A stretch of DNA of 64,000 bases, taken from contig JAUIJL010000002.1 in the NCBI GenBank assembly GCA_030431255.1, forward strand, positions 186,001 to 250,000, given 5' to 3'. Position numbers and translations under genes: made by a program. The notes under the pieces were generated by a model. The model was not told the DNA's origin. It was given only the letters and a program-made list of their open reading frames with translations, and did no database searches. How positions within the stretch are numbered: the first letter of the stretch is position 1; each line of letters opens with the position of its first letter. Shown here piece by piece: positions 7,496-15,445 of the stretch. Source of the DNA: Thermoanaerobaculia bacterium (lineage in GTDB: Bacteria > Acidobacteriota > Thermoanaerobaculia > Multivoradales > J023).

Positions 7496-10153
7496 ATGGC
7501 TTTCGAAAAGGTTTTCGACGATCAAAGCCGCTACCTCTGCGGTGACGAGGAGCGCCGGGCCACCCTGCGTCGACGGCGGGAGGATCCGGTCAACCCGACG
7601 ACCCTCAACGGCATCGATTTCCTAGAGGTCGTCGACGGCGAAGCCGCCGGCATCTCCCCCGCCCTCGACCTCCATCGCCAGCGGATTCTGTTGATCCAAT
7701 GCTTCGGCGACGCCCCCCAAGGCCTGGAGCCTTCGAATATCAGGATCGCCGGTGGCGTGCGCACCACGGGCATCCGAGCCCTGTGGGTTCGTCGGCTGGA
7801 CGACCTGCATCAAACCGCCGGCAGCCCCCAAGGCGACCTGCCGACGCCCGTGCGGGACTTCCTCCAGGATCCGGATTTCGACCGCTTCGAGCGCTCTCGG
7901 GTGCTGGCCGTCGGCACCAACGTCCGGGGCGACTTCTCCACCTACGAGCTCGGTCTGATCGCACCGAACGACGGCGATCCGAGCACGCCGGAGCCAAGGC
8001 CTTTGGCGGGATTCGACCCACGCCTCGTCACCGTGGCCTTTGCGTTCAAGGTGGAGTGCCCGAGCCCGTTGGACTGCAAGCACGAGCCGGATTGTCCGCC
8101 GGAAAATACCGCCGCGCCGGATTTCAGCTATTTGGCCAAAGATTGGTCGAGCTTTCGCCGCTTGATGCTCGATCGGCTGTCGGTGACCGTGCCGGATTGG
8201 AAGGAACGTCACGCGGTCGACCAAGGGGTCGCGACGGTGGAGATGCTCGCCTGGGTTGCGGACCAGCTGAGTTATTTCCAGGACGCGGCGGTGACCGAGG
8301 CCTATTTGGGCACCGCCCGGAGACGGGTCTCCGTGGCGCGCCACGCCCGGCTCGTCGACTACTTCGTCGACCAAGGGGCCGCGGCCCGGGTTTGGGTTGC
8401 TTTCGAGATCGATCCAGCGGCGGACGGCGCCGTGTTGCCCGGTCCCCAAAGCGGTCTGACCGCCGCCGACCGTCGCTCCGGCACCACGGTGGTCTCCCGC
8501 TTGCCCGGCCGCGAAAACGCGGTCCTGGCCGTGGCGGAGCGCAGCGAGGCGCGAAGATTCGGCGCCAACATCTTTGAAACCACGGAAACGGTGGCCCTCT
8601 TCGCCGCACATAACCGTATGTCCCTCTACACCTGGTCCGACAAAGATTGTTGCCTGCCGGCCGGCGCCGAACGGGCCACCCTGCTGGGTGCCTTCCCCAA
8701 TCTCCAGCGGGGCGATGTCTTGGTGTTCGAGGAGGTGTTGGGCCCGGAGACCGGTGTCGCCGCGGACGCGGATCCTACCAAAAGGCATGCCGTTCGCTTA
8801 ATCGAGGTGGTGGAGTCGGAGGATCCCTTGATGACCACCGACCCCCTGGATCCGTTCGTGGTCACGGAGATCCGCTGGCATCGGGAGGACGCCCCCCGCT
8901 TCCCCATCTGCATCTCCGCCACCCTCGACGACGGCACCGAGCTGACCGACGTCAGCGTAGCTCGAGGCAATGTGGTGCTCGCCGACCAGGGCGATACCTT
9001 GGACCCGGAGACTCTGCCGGTCGTGCCCGAAGATCAGGACGAGCTGGGGCCGACGCGCTTCCGACCCTTGCTCGCCGAAGGTCCCCTGACCCACAACGCA
9101 CCCCTGGACGGCGTGACGATGCCGATCGATGCGGATCGGGTCACCATGTCCGCCGACGACATACCGTCGGCGGCGGCTGCCGTGACTCTCGGAAACAGCG
9201 CGCCGTCGGTTTGGCTCGACGATCAGACCCGGCTCTGGCAGCCGAGGCAGGATCTCTTGGGCTCTGGTGCCTTCTCCGAAGACTTCGTGGCTGAAATCGA
9301 GGACGACGGCCGGGCACGGCTGCGCTTCGGTGACGGCGAGCACGGGCTCAGCCCGGCCGCGGGCACCGCTTTCGAGGCGGTTTATCGGGTCGGCCAAGGT
9401 CCGTCCGGCAACGTCGGCGCGGACACCTTATCCCATGTGTTGTTGGAGCCCGATCCCGGCATCCTGCGGGTGCGCAATCCTCTGCCGGCCTGGGGTGGAC
9501 GGAGCCCGGAAAGCGTGGAAGACATCCGCCGCGACGCGCCCGAAGCCTTTCGGGTCCAAGAACGGGCGGTCACCGCCGAGGATTACGCTCACATCGCCGA
9601 GCGCCATCCCGAGATATCCAAGGCCGCGGCCCGCCTCCGCTGGACCGGCAGCTGGACCACGGTCTTCATCACCGTCGACCGGGTGGGCGGTCGCAAGGTG
9701 GACGAGGATTTCGAGCAGCAGATCGAGGATTTCCTCGGCCGCTATCGCCTTGCCGGTCAGGACGTGGAGGTGGACGGACCGATCTTCGTGCCCCTGGAGC
9801 TGGATCTCCACATCTGCGTCCAACCCGGGCACCCCCGCAGCGATGTCGTGCGCGAGGTCCACGCTCGCCTGGGATCCGGGGTGCTAGCCGACGGCCGCTG
9901 CGCCTTCTTCCATCCCGACCGCTGGACCTTCGGCCGGCCCGTTTATCTGAGCCCGATCCTCGCCGAAGCCATGGCCGTGGAAGGGGTCGAAAGCGTGGGG
10001 GTCGACCGATTCCAACGTTGGGGCCGCTCTGCCGACGGCGAGAAAGATCAGGGGGTGCTCGACATCCACAGCCTTGAAATCGCCCGTCTCGACAACGACC
10101 CGAGCCGTCCCGAAAACGGCGTGCTCACCCTTCACGCCGGAGGTGGACGATGA
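7496..10153 (+). CDS. Large baseplate J-like wedge protein (Afp11 type)
   Basis: An 885-residue putative baseplate assembly protein. Typical family stretches are 'DFSYLAKDWSSFRRLMLDR' (N-terminal third), 'MLAWVADQLSYFQDAAVTEAYLGTARRR', 'MSLYTWSDKDCCLPAGA' (middle), 'RLRFGDGEHG' and the J-domain 'YRVGQGPSGNVGADTL'. The end is 'AVTAEDYAHIAERHPEISKAAARLRWTG'. It would form the wedge that links hub to fibres. A small cluster of Cys lies near residue 185-200 (CPSPLDCKHEPDC). It starts 1 nt after gp25 and ends in a 4-nt overlap with the next gene. A 57-nt piece of this gene (8606-8662) has a diverged copy at 15283. Confidence 0.9.
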   Translation: MAFEKVFDDQSRYLCGDEERRATLRRRREDPVNPTTLNGIDFLEVVDGEAAGISPALDLHRQRILLIQCFGDAPQGLEPSNIRIAGGVRTTGIRALWVRRLDDLHQTAGSPQGDLPTPVRDFLQDPDFDRFERSRVLAVGTNVRGDFSTYELGLIAPNDGDPSTPEPRPLAGFDPRLVTVAFAFKVECPSPLDCKHEPDCPPENTAAPDFSYLAKDWSSFRRLMLDRLSVTVPDWKERHAVDQGVATVEMLAWVADQLSYFQDAAVTEAYLGTARRRVSVARHARLVDYFVDQGAAARVWVAFEIDPAADGAVLPGPQSGLTAADRRSGTTVVSRLPGRENAVLAVAERSEARRFGANIFETTETVALFAAHNRMSLYTWSDKDCCLPAGAERATLLGAFPNLQRGDVLVFEEVLGPETGVAADADPTKRHAVRLIEVVESEDPLMTTDPLDPFVVTEIRWHREDAPRFPICISATLDDGTELTDVSVARGNVVLADQGDTLDPETLPVVPEDQDELGPTRFRPLLAEGPLTHNAPLDGVTMPIDADRVTMSADDIPSAAAAVTLGNSAPSVWLDDQTRLWQPRQDLLGSGAFSEDFVAEIEDDGRARLRFGDGEHGLSPAAGTAFEAVYRVGQGPSGNVGADTLSHVLLEPDPGILRVRNPLPAWGGRSPESVEDIRRDAPEAFRVQERAVTAEDYAHIAERHPEISKAAARLRWTGSWTTVFITVDRVGGRKVDEDFEQQIEDFLGRYRLAGQDVEVDGPIFVPLELDLHICVQPGHPRSDVVREVHARLGSGVLADGRCAFFHPDRWTFGRPVYLSPILAEAMAVEGVESVGVDRFQRWGRSADGEKDQGVLDIHSLEIARLDNDPSRPENGVLTLHAGGGR

Positions 10154-12891
10154 GCTGCTCTTGCGGCTGTGCGGGTTGCTCGACCCCAGACGTCACAGCC
10201 AATGCCTGCGCCTGCTGTGAGGGCACCCACTTTGCCACGCCGGTGAAAATCGACAATCGGCCGTCCCTCTCCCAGCTCCCGTGGCGGGTCGGGGATCACG
10301 GCGCTTTCCTCAGCTCCATGGAAACGGGCATCAGCCGGGGTGAGTCCCTGCGCCGTTTGGCCACCCGTCGGTCCGACGACTGGACCCTCGGCCTGATGGA
10401 CGCTTGGGCCTCGGCCCTCGACGTGCTCACCTTCTACCAAGAACGTTGGGGTCAAGAGCTCTTCCTCGGCACCGCCACGGAGCGCCGGTCGATGATCGAG
10501 TTGGCTCGATTGATCGGCTACCAGCCGTCACCGGGAGTGGCGGCCAGGGTGCCCCTGGCCTTCGGCCTGGACGACGGTCCGGGATCACCCCGCCGGGTCA
10601 TCATTCCCGTGGGCACCCGCGCCCAATCGCTGCCCCAGGCCAAGGACGAGCTGCCCCAAAGCTTCGAGACCAGCGAAGACTTGGTCGCCGACGTGCGTTT
10701 CGGCGAGCTGCACCCGCGACGACACGCCGCCCATCCGGAGCCGGCCCTTTTTCAAACCGCCTTTTGGGTCCAGGGCACGAGCACCGGGCTCCGGCGGGGC
10801 GACGCCCTTCTGTTGGTGGTCGATCCCGAAGCGGATCAATATCAGCAGCTCCTGCGGGTACGGACCGTGGACCCACGCCCGGACGAAGATCGGACCCTGC
10901 TCCGCTGCGCCGCGTCGGCCGTCGCTCCGTCGGCAGCCACCGATTCCTTGGCCGCTGAGATCGGCGCCGCGCGCTTGTCGAGCGCCGACCTCGCCGCCAC
11001 CGGTTGGCGCGAGATGCCCGATCTGCTGCGAGAGCTGGAGGAAGACGGGCGCGGCACCGAGCCCGACGAGCTGATCGACCACATAAAGCACCTTTGGCCC
11101 CGAGAAACCGCCTTCGATGCCACCGATTTCACCTCGCCGGGTCTCTTCGCCCTGCGGATCCGGGCTCGCCCCTTCGGTCACAACGCGCCGCGTCACGCTT
11201 CCCTGCCCGAGGACACGCAGCCGGAAGGCAATTGGGACGACGGCCAGTGGCCGATCCACAAATCCACCGACACCTCGCAGGGAACATCGAAGGGCGCTAT
11301 CCACACCGACCAAAGCCACCCCGAAATCGTTCACGACAGCTGGGTGATCCTCCAGCGGAGCGGCGAAACGGAGACCCAGCACCTCGGCGTGTTCCGCGCC
11401 GACTCGCCCTCGGAAGAGTCGATCGCCGATTTCGGCCTCTCCGGCAAAGCCACCCGTCTGCCGTTGACCAACATCAAGGACGACAACGGCCCAGGCACCT
11501 TCTTCTTGCGCAAAACCACCATCTTCTGCGGTGCCGAGCGTTTGCAGCTCGCCCCCCTGCCTATCGAGCAGCTACCGGCCGGCACCGTCGATCTGATGCT
11601 CGAAGAATACGCGCCGCATATGGAGCCCGGCCGATTGCTGATCGTCGAGGGCGAGCTTTTGGAGACCCCGGGGGTGATCGCCCGCGAGGAGGTCATCGTC
11701 TCCGAGGTCGTCCAGGGCACTCACACCCTGCTGGTTTTGGAGACCGGCTTGGTCCACGGATACGCGTTGCAGACGGTCAAGATCCACGGCAACGTGGTGG
11801 AGGCGACCCACGGCGAGAGCAAAACTGAGGTGCTCGGCAGCGGCGACGCTTCCCAGCCCCATCAGCGATTCCGTCTGCGGGGTCTTCCCCTCACGCACAC
11901 CCCCGACCCGGAGGCCCCCAACGGCGCCAGGTCGAGCCTCGACATCTGGGTCGACGGCGTGCGTTGGAAGCAGGCACCGAGTCTCTACGGGCTCGATGCC
12001 TGCGAACGGGCCTACACCCTGCGTCACGACGATCAAGATCGGACTTGGGTGCAATTCGGCGACGGCAAAAACGGTGCTCGCTTGCCGTCAGGTGCCGAGA
12101 ACGTAGCCGCTGCCTTTCGGGTCGGCCTCGGCACGCCCGGTCTGGTGGGTCCGGGACGGATCAGCTTGTTGCAAAGCCCACCCCTGGGCGTGCGCCAAGT
12201 GGTCAATCCCATGGCTAGCGCCGACGCCGCGGATCCGGAGACCGTCGACGAGTCCCGGGAGAGCGTGCCACTCACGGTGCGTACCCTCGGCCGGGCCGTC
12301 TCGCTCACCGACTTCGAGGATTTCTCCCGTTCATGGGCCGGCGTCGACAAAGCGCGAGCCGACCGTCTGTGGGACGGCAGCCGACGGGTAGTTTTTGTGA
12401 CTGTGGCGGGCACGGACGGCGCGGTGCCGTCCGACGATTTGCTCGACGATTTGCGCCATGGGCTCGACCAAGTCCGCGATCCGCGGGTGCCCCTGCGCCT
12501 CGGGGCCTACCGACCTTTGGGTTTCTCGGTCCGAGCCAAGCTCAGGGTCGCCGCCGACCGGCGCTTCGAGGACGTCGCCGAGGCGGCCCGCCTAGCCCTC
12601 GAAACCGCCTTCGCCTTCAAACCCCGTCGCCTCGGCCAAGGGGCTCGCTACGCCGACGTCATCGCGGTGCTCCACCAGGTCGACGGCATCGAGGCGGTGG
12701 ATGTGGACGCCCTGGAAGGGGTGTCCGGAGGCACCCCCCACACCGACACCTTCGGCTTGGTGGCGACACCGGCCCACCTCGGCGCCGACGGGCTCGTCGG
12801 TGCCCAACATCTTTCCCTCGGCCCCTCGTGGTCCGATCCCGTTCAGCTGAGCCCGTGGCCCGCGGGTCTTTCCGCGAGCGTTTCTTCCTAG
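10150..12891 (+). CDS. Second large baseplate J-like wedge protein (Afp12 type) with Cys-rich N-terminus
   Basis: A 913-residue protein with ATGA coupling to the previous gene. The family is shown by 'LMDAWASALDVLTFYQERWGQELFLGTATERRSMIELARLIGY', 'WVQFGDGKNGARLPSGAENVAAAFRVGLGTPGLV' and the C-terminal J-like part with 'AVSLTDFEDFSRSWAGVDKA' and 'RYADVIAVLHQVDGIEAVDVDAL'. It therefore pairs with the upstream protein as the two-component wedge. Unusually, the first 23 residues hold seven Cys (positions 3, 5, 7, 10, 20, 22, 23), arranged as CSCGCAGC and CACC. This suggests a metal site or disulfide-rich knob; I know of no assigned role. Confidence 0.88.
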   Translation: MSCSCGCAGCSTPDVTANACACCEGTHFATPVKIDNRPSLSQLPWRVGDHGAFLSSMETGISRGESLRRLATRRSDDWTLGLMDAWASALDVLTFYQERWGQELFLGTATERRSMIELARLIGYQPSPGVAARVPLAFGLDDGPGSPRRVIIPVGTRAQSLPQAKDELPQSFETSEDLVADVRFGELHPRRHAAHPEPALFQTAFWVQGTSTGLRRGDALLLVVDPEADQYQQLLRVRTVDPRPDEDRTLLRCAASAVAPSAATDSLAAEIGAARLSSADLAATGWREMPDLLRELEEDGRGTEPDELIDHIKHLWPRETAFDATDFTSPGLFALRIRARPFGHNAPRHASLPEDTQPEGNWDDGQWPIHKSTDTSQGTSKGAIHTDQSHPEIVHDSWVILQRSGETETQHLGVFRADSPSEESIADFGLSGKATRLPLTNIKDDNGPGTFFLRKTTIFCGAERLQLAPLPIEQLPAGTVDLMLEEYAPHMEPGRLLIVEGELLETPGVIAREEVIVSEVVQGTHTLLVLETGLVHGYALQTVKIHGNVVEATHGESKTEVLGSGDASQPHQRFRLRGLPLTHTPDPEAPNGARSSLDIWVDGVRWKQAPSLYGLDACERAYTLRHDDQDRTWVQFGDGKNGARLPSGAENVAAAFRVGLGTPGLVGPGRISLLQSPPLGVRQVVNPMASADAADPETVDESRESVPLTVRTLGRAVSLTDFEDFSRSWAGVDKARADRLWDGSRRVVFVTVAGTDGAVPSDDLLDDLRHGLDQVRDPRVPLRLGAYRPLGFSVRAKLRVAADRRFEDVAEAARLALETAFAFKPRRLGQGARYADVIAVLHQVDGIEAVDVDALEGVSGGTPHTDTFGLVATPAHLGADGLVGAQHLSLGPSWSDPVQLSPWPAGLSASVSS

Positions 12892-12901
12892 GAGATCGAT
12901 C

Positions 12902-15049
12902 ATGTCCAACGAGCTCTACAACGCCGAGCATCTCTACGATCTCCTGCCCGACATCTACCGACATCGAGACGCCGAGCATGGCTATCCCCTGCGCGATCTG
13001 GTCACGATCCTGGCCCGGGAGGCGCGGGTGGTGGCGCGGGACATCGAACGCCTCCACGACAACAGCTTCGTGGAAACCGCCGAGCCCTGGGCCGTGCATT
13101 ACCTCGGCGAGCTGCTCGGGGTCCGCGGCCTGCGACCGGACCGCGCGGTGTCGCCCCGGGCGGAGGTGGCCAATACGTTGGCCTATCGTCGGCGAAAAGG
13201 CACCGCCGCCGTATTGGAGCAATTGGCGCGGGACGTCACGGGCCACCCCGCGCGGGTGGTGGAAGCCTTCCAGCTCCTGGCCTGGAGCCAATTCATTCCC
13301 AACCATGTGCGCCATCGAGCCCTGGCCACGGCAAATATCCGCCACGCCGACGCCATGGCCCTGGTGGACGGTCCCTTTGACGGGGCCGCCCACTCCGTGG
13401 ACATCGGCCGCCCGGAGCCACGGGAAGGCCTGCACAACATCCCGAGCGTCGGGCTTTTCCTCTTCCGCTTGAAGAGCCTGCCTCAGCTGCTGACCAGCCC
13501 GTCGGTGGAAGACGCGAATCTCGGCTATTTCCGCTTTTCGACCCTCGGCGCGGACGCTCCCCTCTTCAGCCATCCACAGGCGGAGACCGGGCCGGCGTCG
13601 ATCGCCGAGGAGCGCCACGTGCCGGTGGCGATCCGACGACGGGCCCTACATGCCGACCTGGGCACCGGCGAGGATCCTGGACCCGACGAGCTCTATGTCG
13701 GACCGGGTCGGTCGATCGCCGTTTGGGTGCCAGAGGCGAATCCTGCCGACGGCTGGCGACCCCTGGACGCGTTCTACGTCGCCGCCCATCTCGACCCCTG
13801 GGATCGGGCCATTTCCGGCAATCCCGGGCCGGACAATCCACCGGCCGGAGTCGTGGCCATCGATCCCGTGCTCGGCCGCCTGCGCTTCGAGGATCCGACC
13901 CAAGTCCCGGTGGACGACAACGGCGACCCCGTCTTCCGCCTCGGCTCGTACCACGGCTTCTCCGACACCCTCGGCGGCGGTCAATACGATCGCTCTCCCC
14001 TGTCGGACATCTCAACGATTCCCGACGACCCGGAGCATCGGCTCCGCGTGGGTGACGACGGCGACTTCGATCAGCTCGGCCCCGCCCTGCTTCAGGCCTG
14101 GCCGGCCGACGGCGATCGGCTGATCGACATCCTCGACAGCCAGACCTACCGGCTAACCCTCACGGACATCGAGATCCCGGCGGGAAGACGCTTGGTGCTC
14201 CGGGCCGCGGACCGCCGGCGGCCGACCGTGGTGCTCGAAAACCCGGTGGAGATCGTCGGCGGTGCAGGCTCGCGGCTGGAGATCGACGGGCTGTGGATCT
14301 CAGGCCATGGCCTGACCGTGGTGTCGCCACCCGCGGGAGGCGACGGCTTGGATACCCTGCATCTGCGCCACACCACCCTGGTACCCGGCCACTCCCTCCA
14401 AGCCGATGGCGCCCCCGCCTCCCCGGGAGCCGTCAGCCTGCGCATCGAAACCGATGAGACCGAGGCCACCCTCGAGCAATGCATCCTGGGTGGCATCCGG
14501 ACGGCTCCGGAAACCCGTGTGGAGCTCTTGGATTCGATCGTCGACGTCCACGATCCGGAAGCCCCGGCATTCGCCGGCCTTGGACCGAGCCGGCGGTTCG
14601 GCGGCCCTTTGACGGTCCGCCAATGCACCGTTTTCGGCCGAATCGATACCGCCGAGCTGGCCCTCGGAGAGAACAGCATTTTCCTCGGGCCGGTCATCGC
14701 CGAGCGGCGTCAAGTGGGTTGCGTGCGCTTCAGCTGGGTGCCCCTGGGCTCCCGCGTGCCGCGTCGCTATCGCTGCCGCCCGCAAATCCCCGACGGCACT
14801 CCGAGCGACCAGGCCCGTCGCTTGGAAAGCCGCGAGCGTCCGATTCTGACCTCCAGCCGGTATGGCCGCCCCGCCTACGCCCAGCTGCACCGTCGCGCTG
14901 CCGAGGTGATCCGCCGAGGAGCGGACAACGGCTCCGAGATGGGCGTCTTCTGCCGCCTGCAATGGCCCCTGCGGGAGGACGATCTACGCCTTCGCATGAA
15001 CGAATACCTGCCCGCGACCCTCGAAGCAGGTTTCTTCTACGGAACGTGA
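12902..15049 (+). CDS. Tail protein I-like baseplate/fibre-base protein with beta-helical C-terminal part
   Basis: A 715-residue protein with TAGGAG 7 nt before the ATG. The N-terminal ~200 residues ('LYDLLPDIYRHRDAEHGYPLRDLV', 'LLGVRGLRPDRAVSPRAEVANTLAYRRRKGTAAVLEQLARDVTG') match phage tail protein I and related eCIS proteins that attach fibres to the wedge. Residues ~400-620 contain short beta repeats (RLEIDGLWISGHGLTVV, EATLEQCILGG, PLTVRQCTVFGRIDTAE), suggesting a right-handed beta-helix. The C-terminus is 'LRMNEYLPATLEAGFFYGT'. After the TGA the same frame stays open into a zinc-ribbon-like relic (see 15083). Confidence 0.82.
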   Translation: MSNELYNAEHLYDLLPDIYRHRDAEHGYPLRDLVTILAREARVVARDIERLHDNSFVETAEPWAVHYLGELLGVRGLRPDRAVSPRAEVANTLAYRRRKGTAAVLEQLARDVTGHPARVVEAFQLLAWSQFIPNHVRHRALATANIRHADAMALVDGPFDGAAHSVDIGRPEPREGLHNIPSVGLFLFRLKSLPQLLTSPSVEDANLGYFRFSTLGADAPLFSHPQAETGPASIAEERHVPVAIRRRALHADLGTGEDPGPDELYVGPGRSIAVWVPEANPADGWRPLDAFYVAAHLDPWDRAISGNPGPDNPPAGVVAIDPVLGRLRFEDPTQVPVDDNGDPVFRLGSYHGFSDTLGGGQYDRSPLSDISTIPDDPEHRLRVGDDGDFDQLGPALLQAWPADGDRLIDILDSQTYRLTLTDIEIPAGRRLVLRAADRRRPTVVLENPVEIVGGAGSRLEIDGLWISGHGLTVVSPPAGGDGLDTLHLRHTTLVPGHSLQADGAPASPGAVSLRIETDETEATLEQCILGGIRTAPETRVELLDSIVDVHDPEAPAFAGLGPSRRFGGPLTVRQCTVFGRIDTAELALGENSIFLGPVIAERRQVGCVRFSWVPLGSRVPRRYRCRPQIPDGTPSDQARRLESRERPILTSSRYGRPAYAQLHRRAAEVIRRGADNGSEMGVFCRLQWPLREDDLRLRMNEYLPATLEAGFFYGT

Positions 15050-15082
15050 CTGACTGCCGCGAGTCCGCTGTCCCAGATCAAG

Positions 15083-15247
15083 ATGCTCAGGGGTTTGCTG
15101 CCGATCTGCGCGTCGTGCAAAAAAATCCGCGACGATCAAGGCTATTGGAAGAACGTCGAGGACTTCATCCGCCGTCACTCCGAAGCGAGCCTCACCCACG
15201 GCCTTTGCCCCGACTGCGCCAACGACATTTTGAGCGATCTGCGTTAA
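15083..15247 (+). pseudogene. Relic of a response-regulator C-terminal 'LLPICASCKKIRDD' Cys module
   Basis: A 54-codon ORF reading MLRGLLPICASCKKIRDD, then QGYWKNVEDFIRRHSEAS and HGLCPDCANDIL. This motif (CxxC, YW, later CPxC) is the usual C-terminal tail of many response regulators and PAS/GAF signalling proteins, and it is normally not free-standing. It lies in the same frame as the upstream tail gene, one TGA away (15047-15049), with no stop between. It could be a relic of an inserted or lost signalling gene, a readthrough extension, or a tiny Cys protein. No clear RBS precedes the Met. Recognition of the motif is strong; its expression is uncertain. Confidence 0.6.
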
Positions 15248-15282
15248 ATCGCCGAAATCCTGAAACGCCGGCCCTCCTGGTC

Positions 15283-15339
15283 GCACATTACCGTATGTCG
15301 TCCTCGATTCGGTCTGACCAAGACTGCCCGCTGCCGGCA
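15283..15339 (+). repeat. Diverged copy of an internal piece of the first baseplate wedge gene
   Basis: By hand alignment this stretch matches 8606-8662 without gaps at 40 of 57 bases, including 16 of the first 17. Translated in the same phase it reads AHYRMSSSIRSDQDCPLPA, against AHNRMSLYTWSDKDCCLPA in the wedge protein. It lies in non-coding sequence between the tail-I-like gene and the beta-helix gene. I infer a relic of a duplicated or recombined baseplate gene. Confidence 0.5.
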
Positions 15340-15445
15340 CGGGCCGGGGGGTGGGCCGTGTCCCCCCACCGCCTCGCCGGCGACTCGCCGTGGTCTGTCC
15401 CGATACCCCCATTGATCGACACCACCACGCTACCTGGAGCCGACC

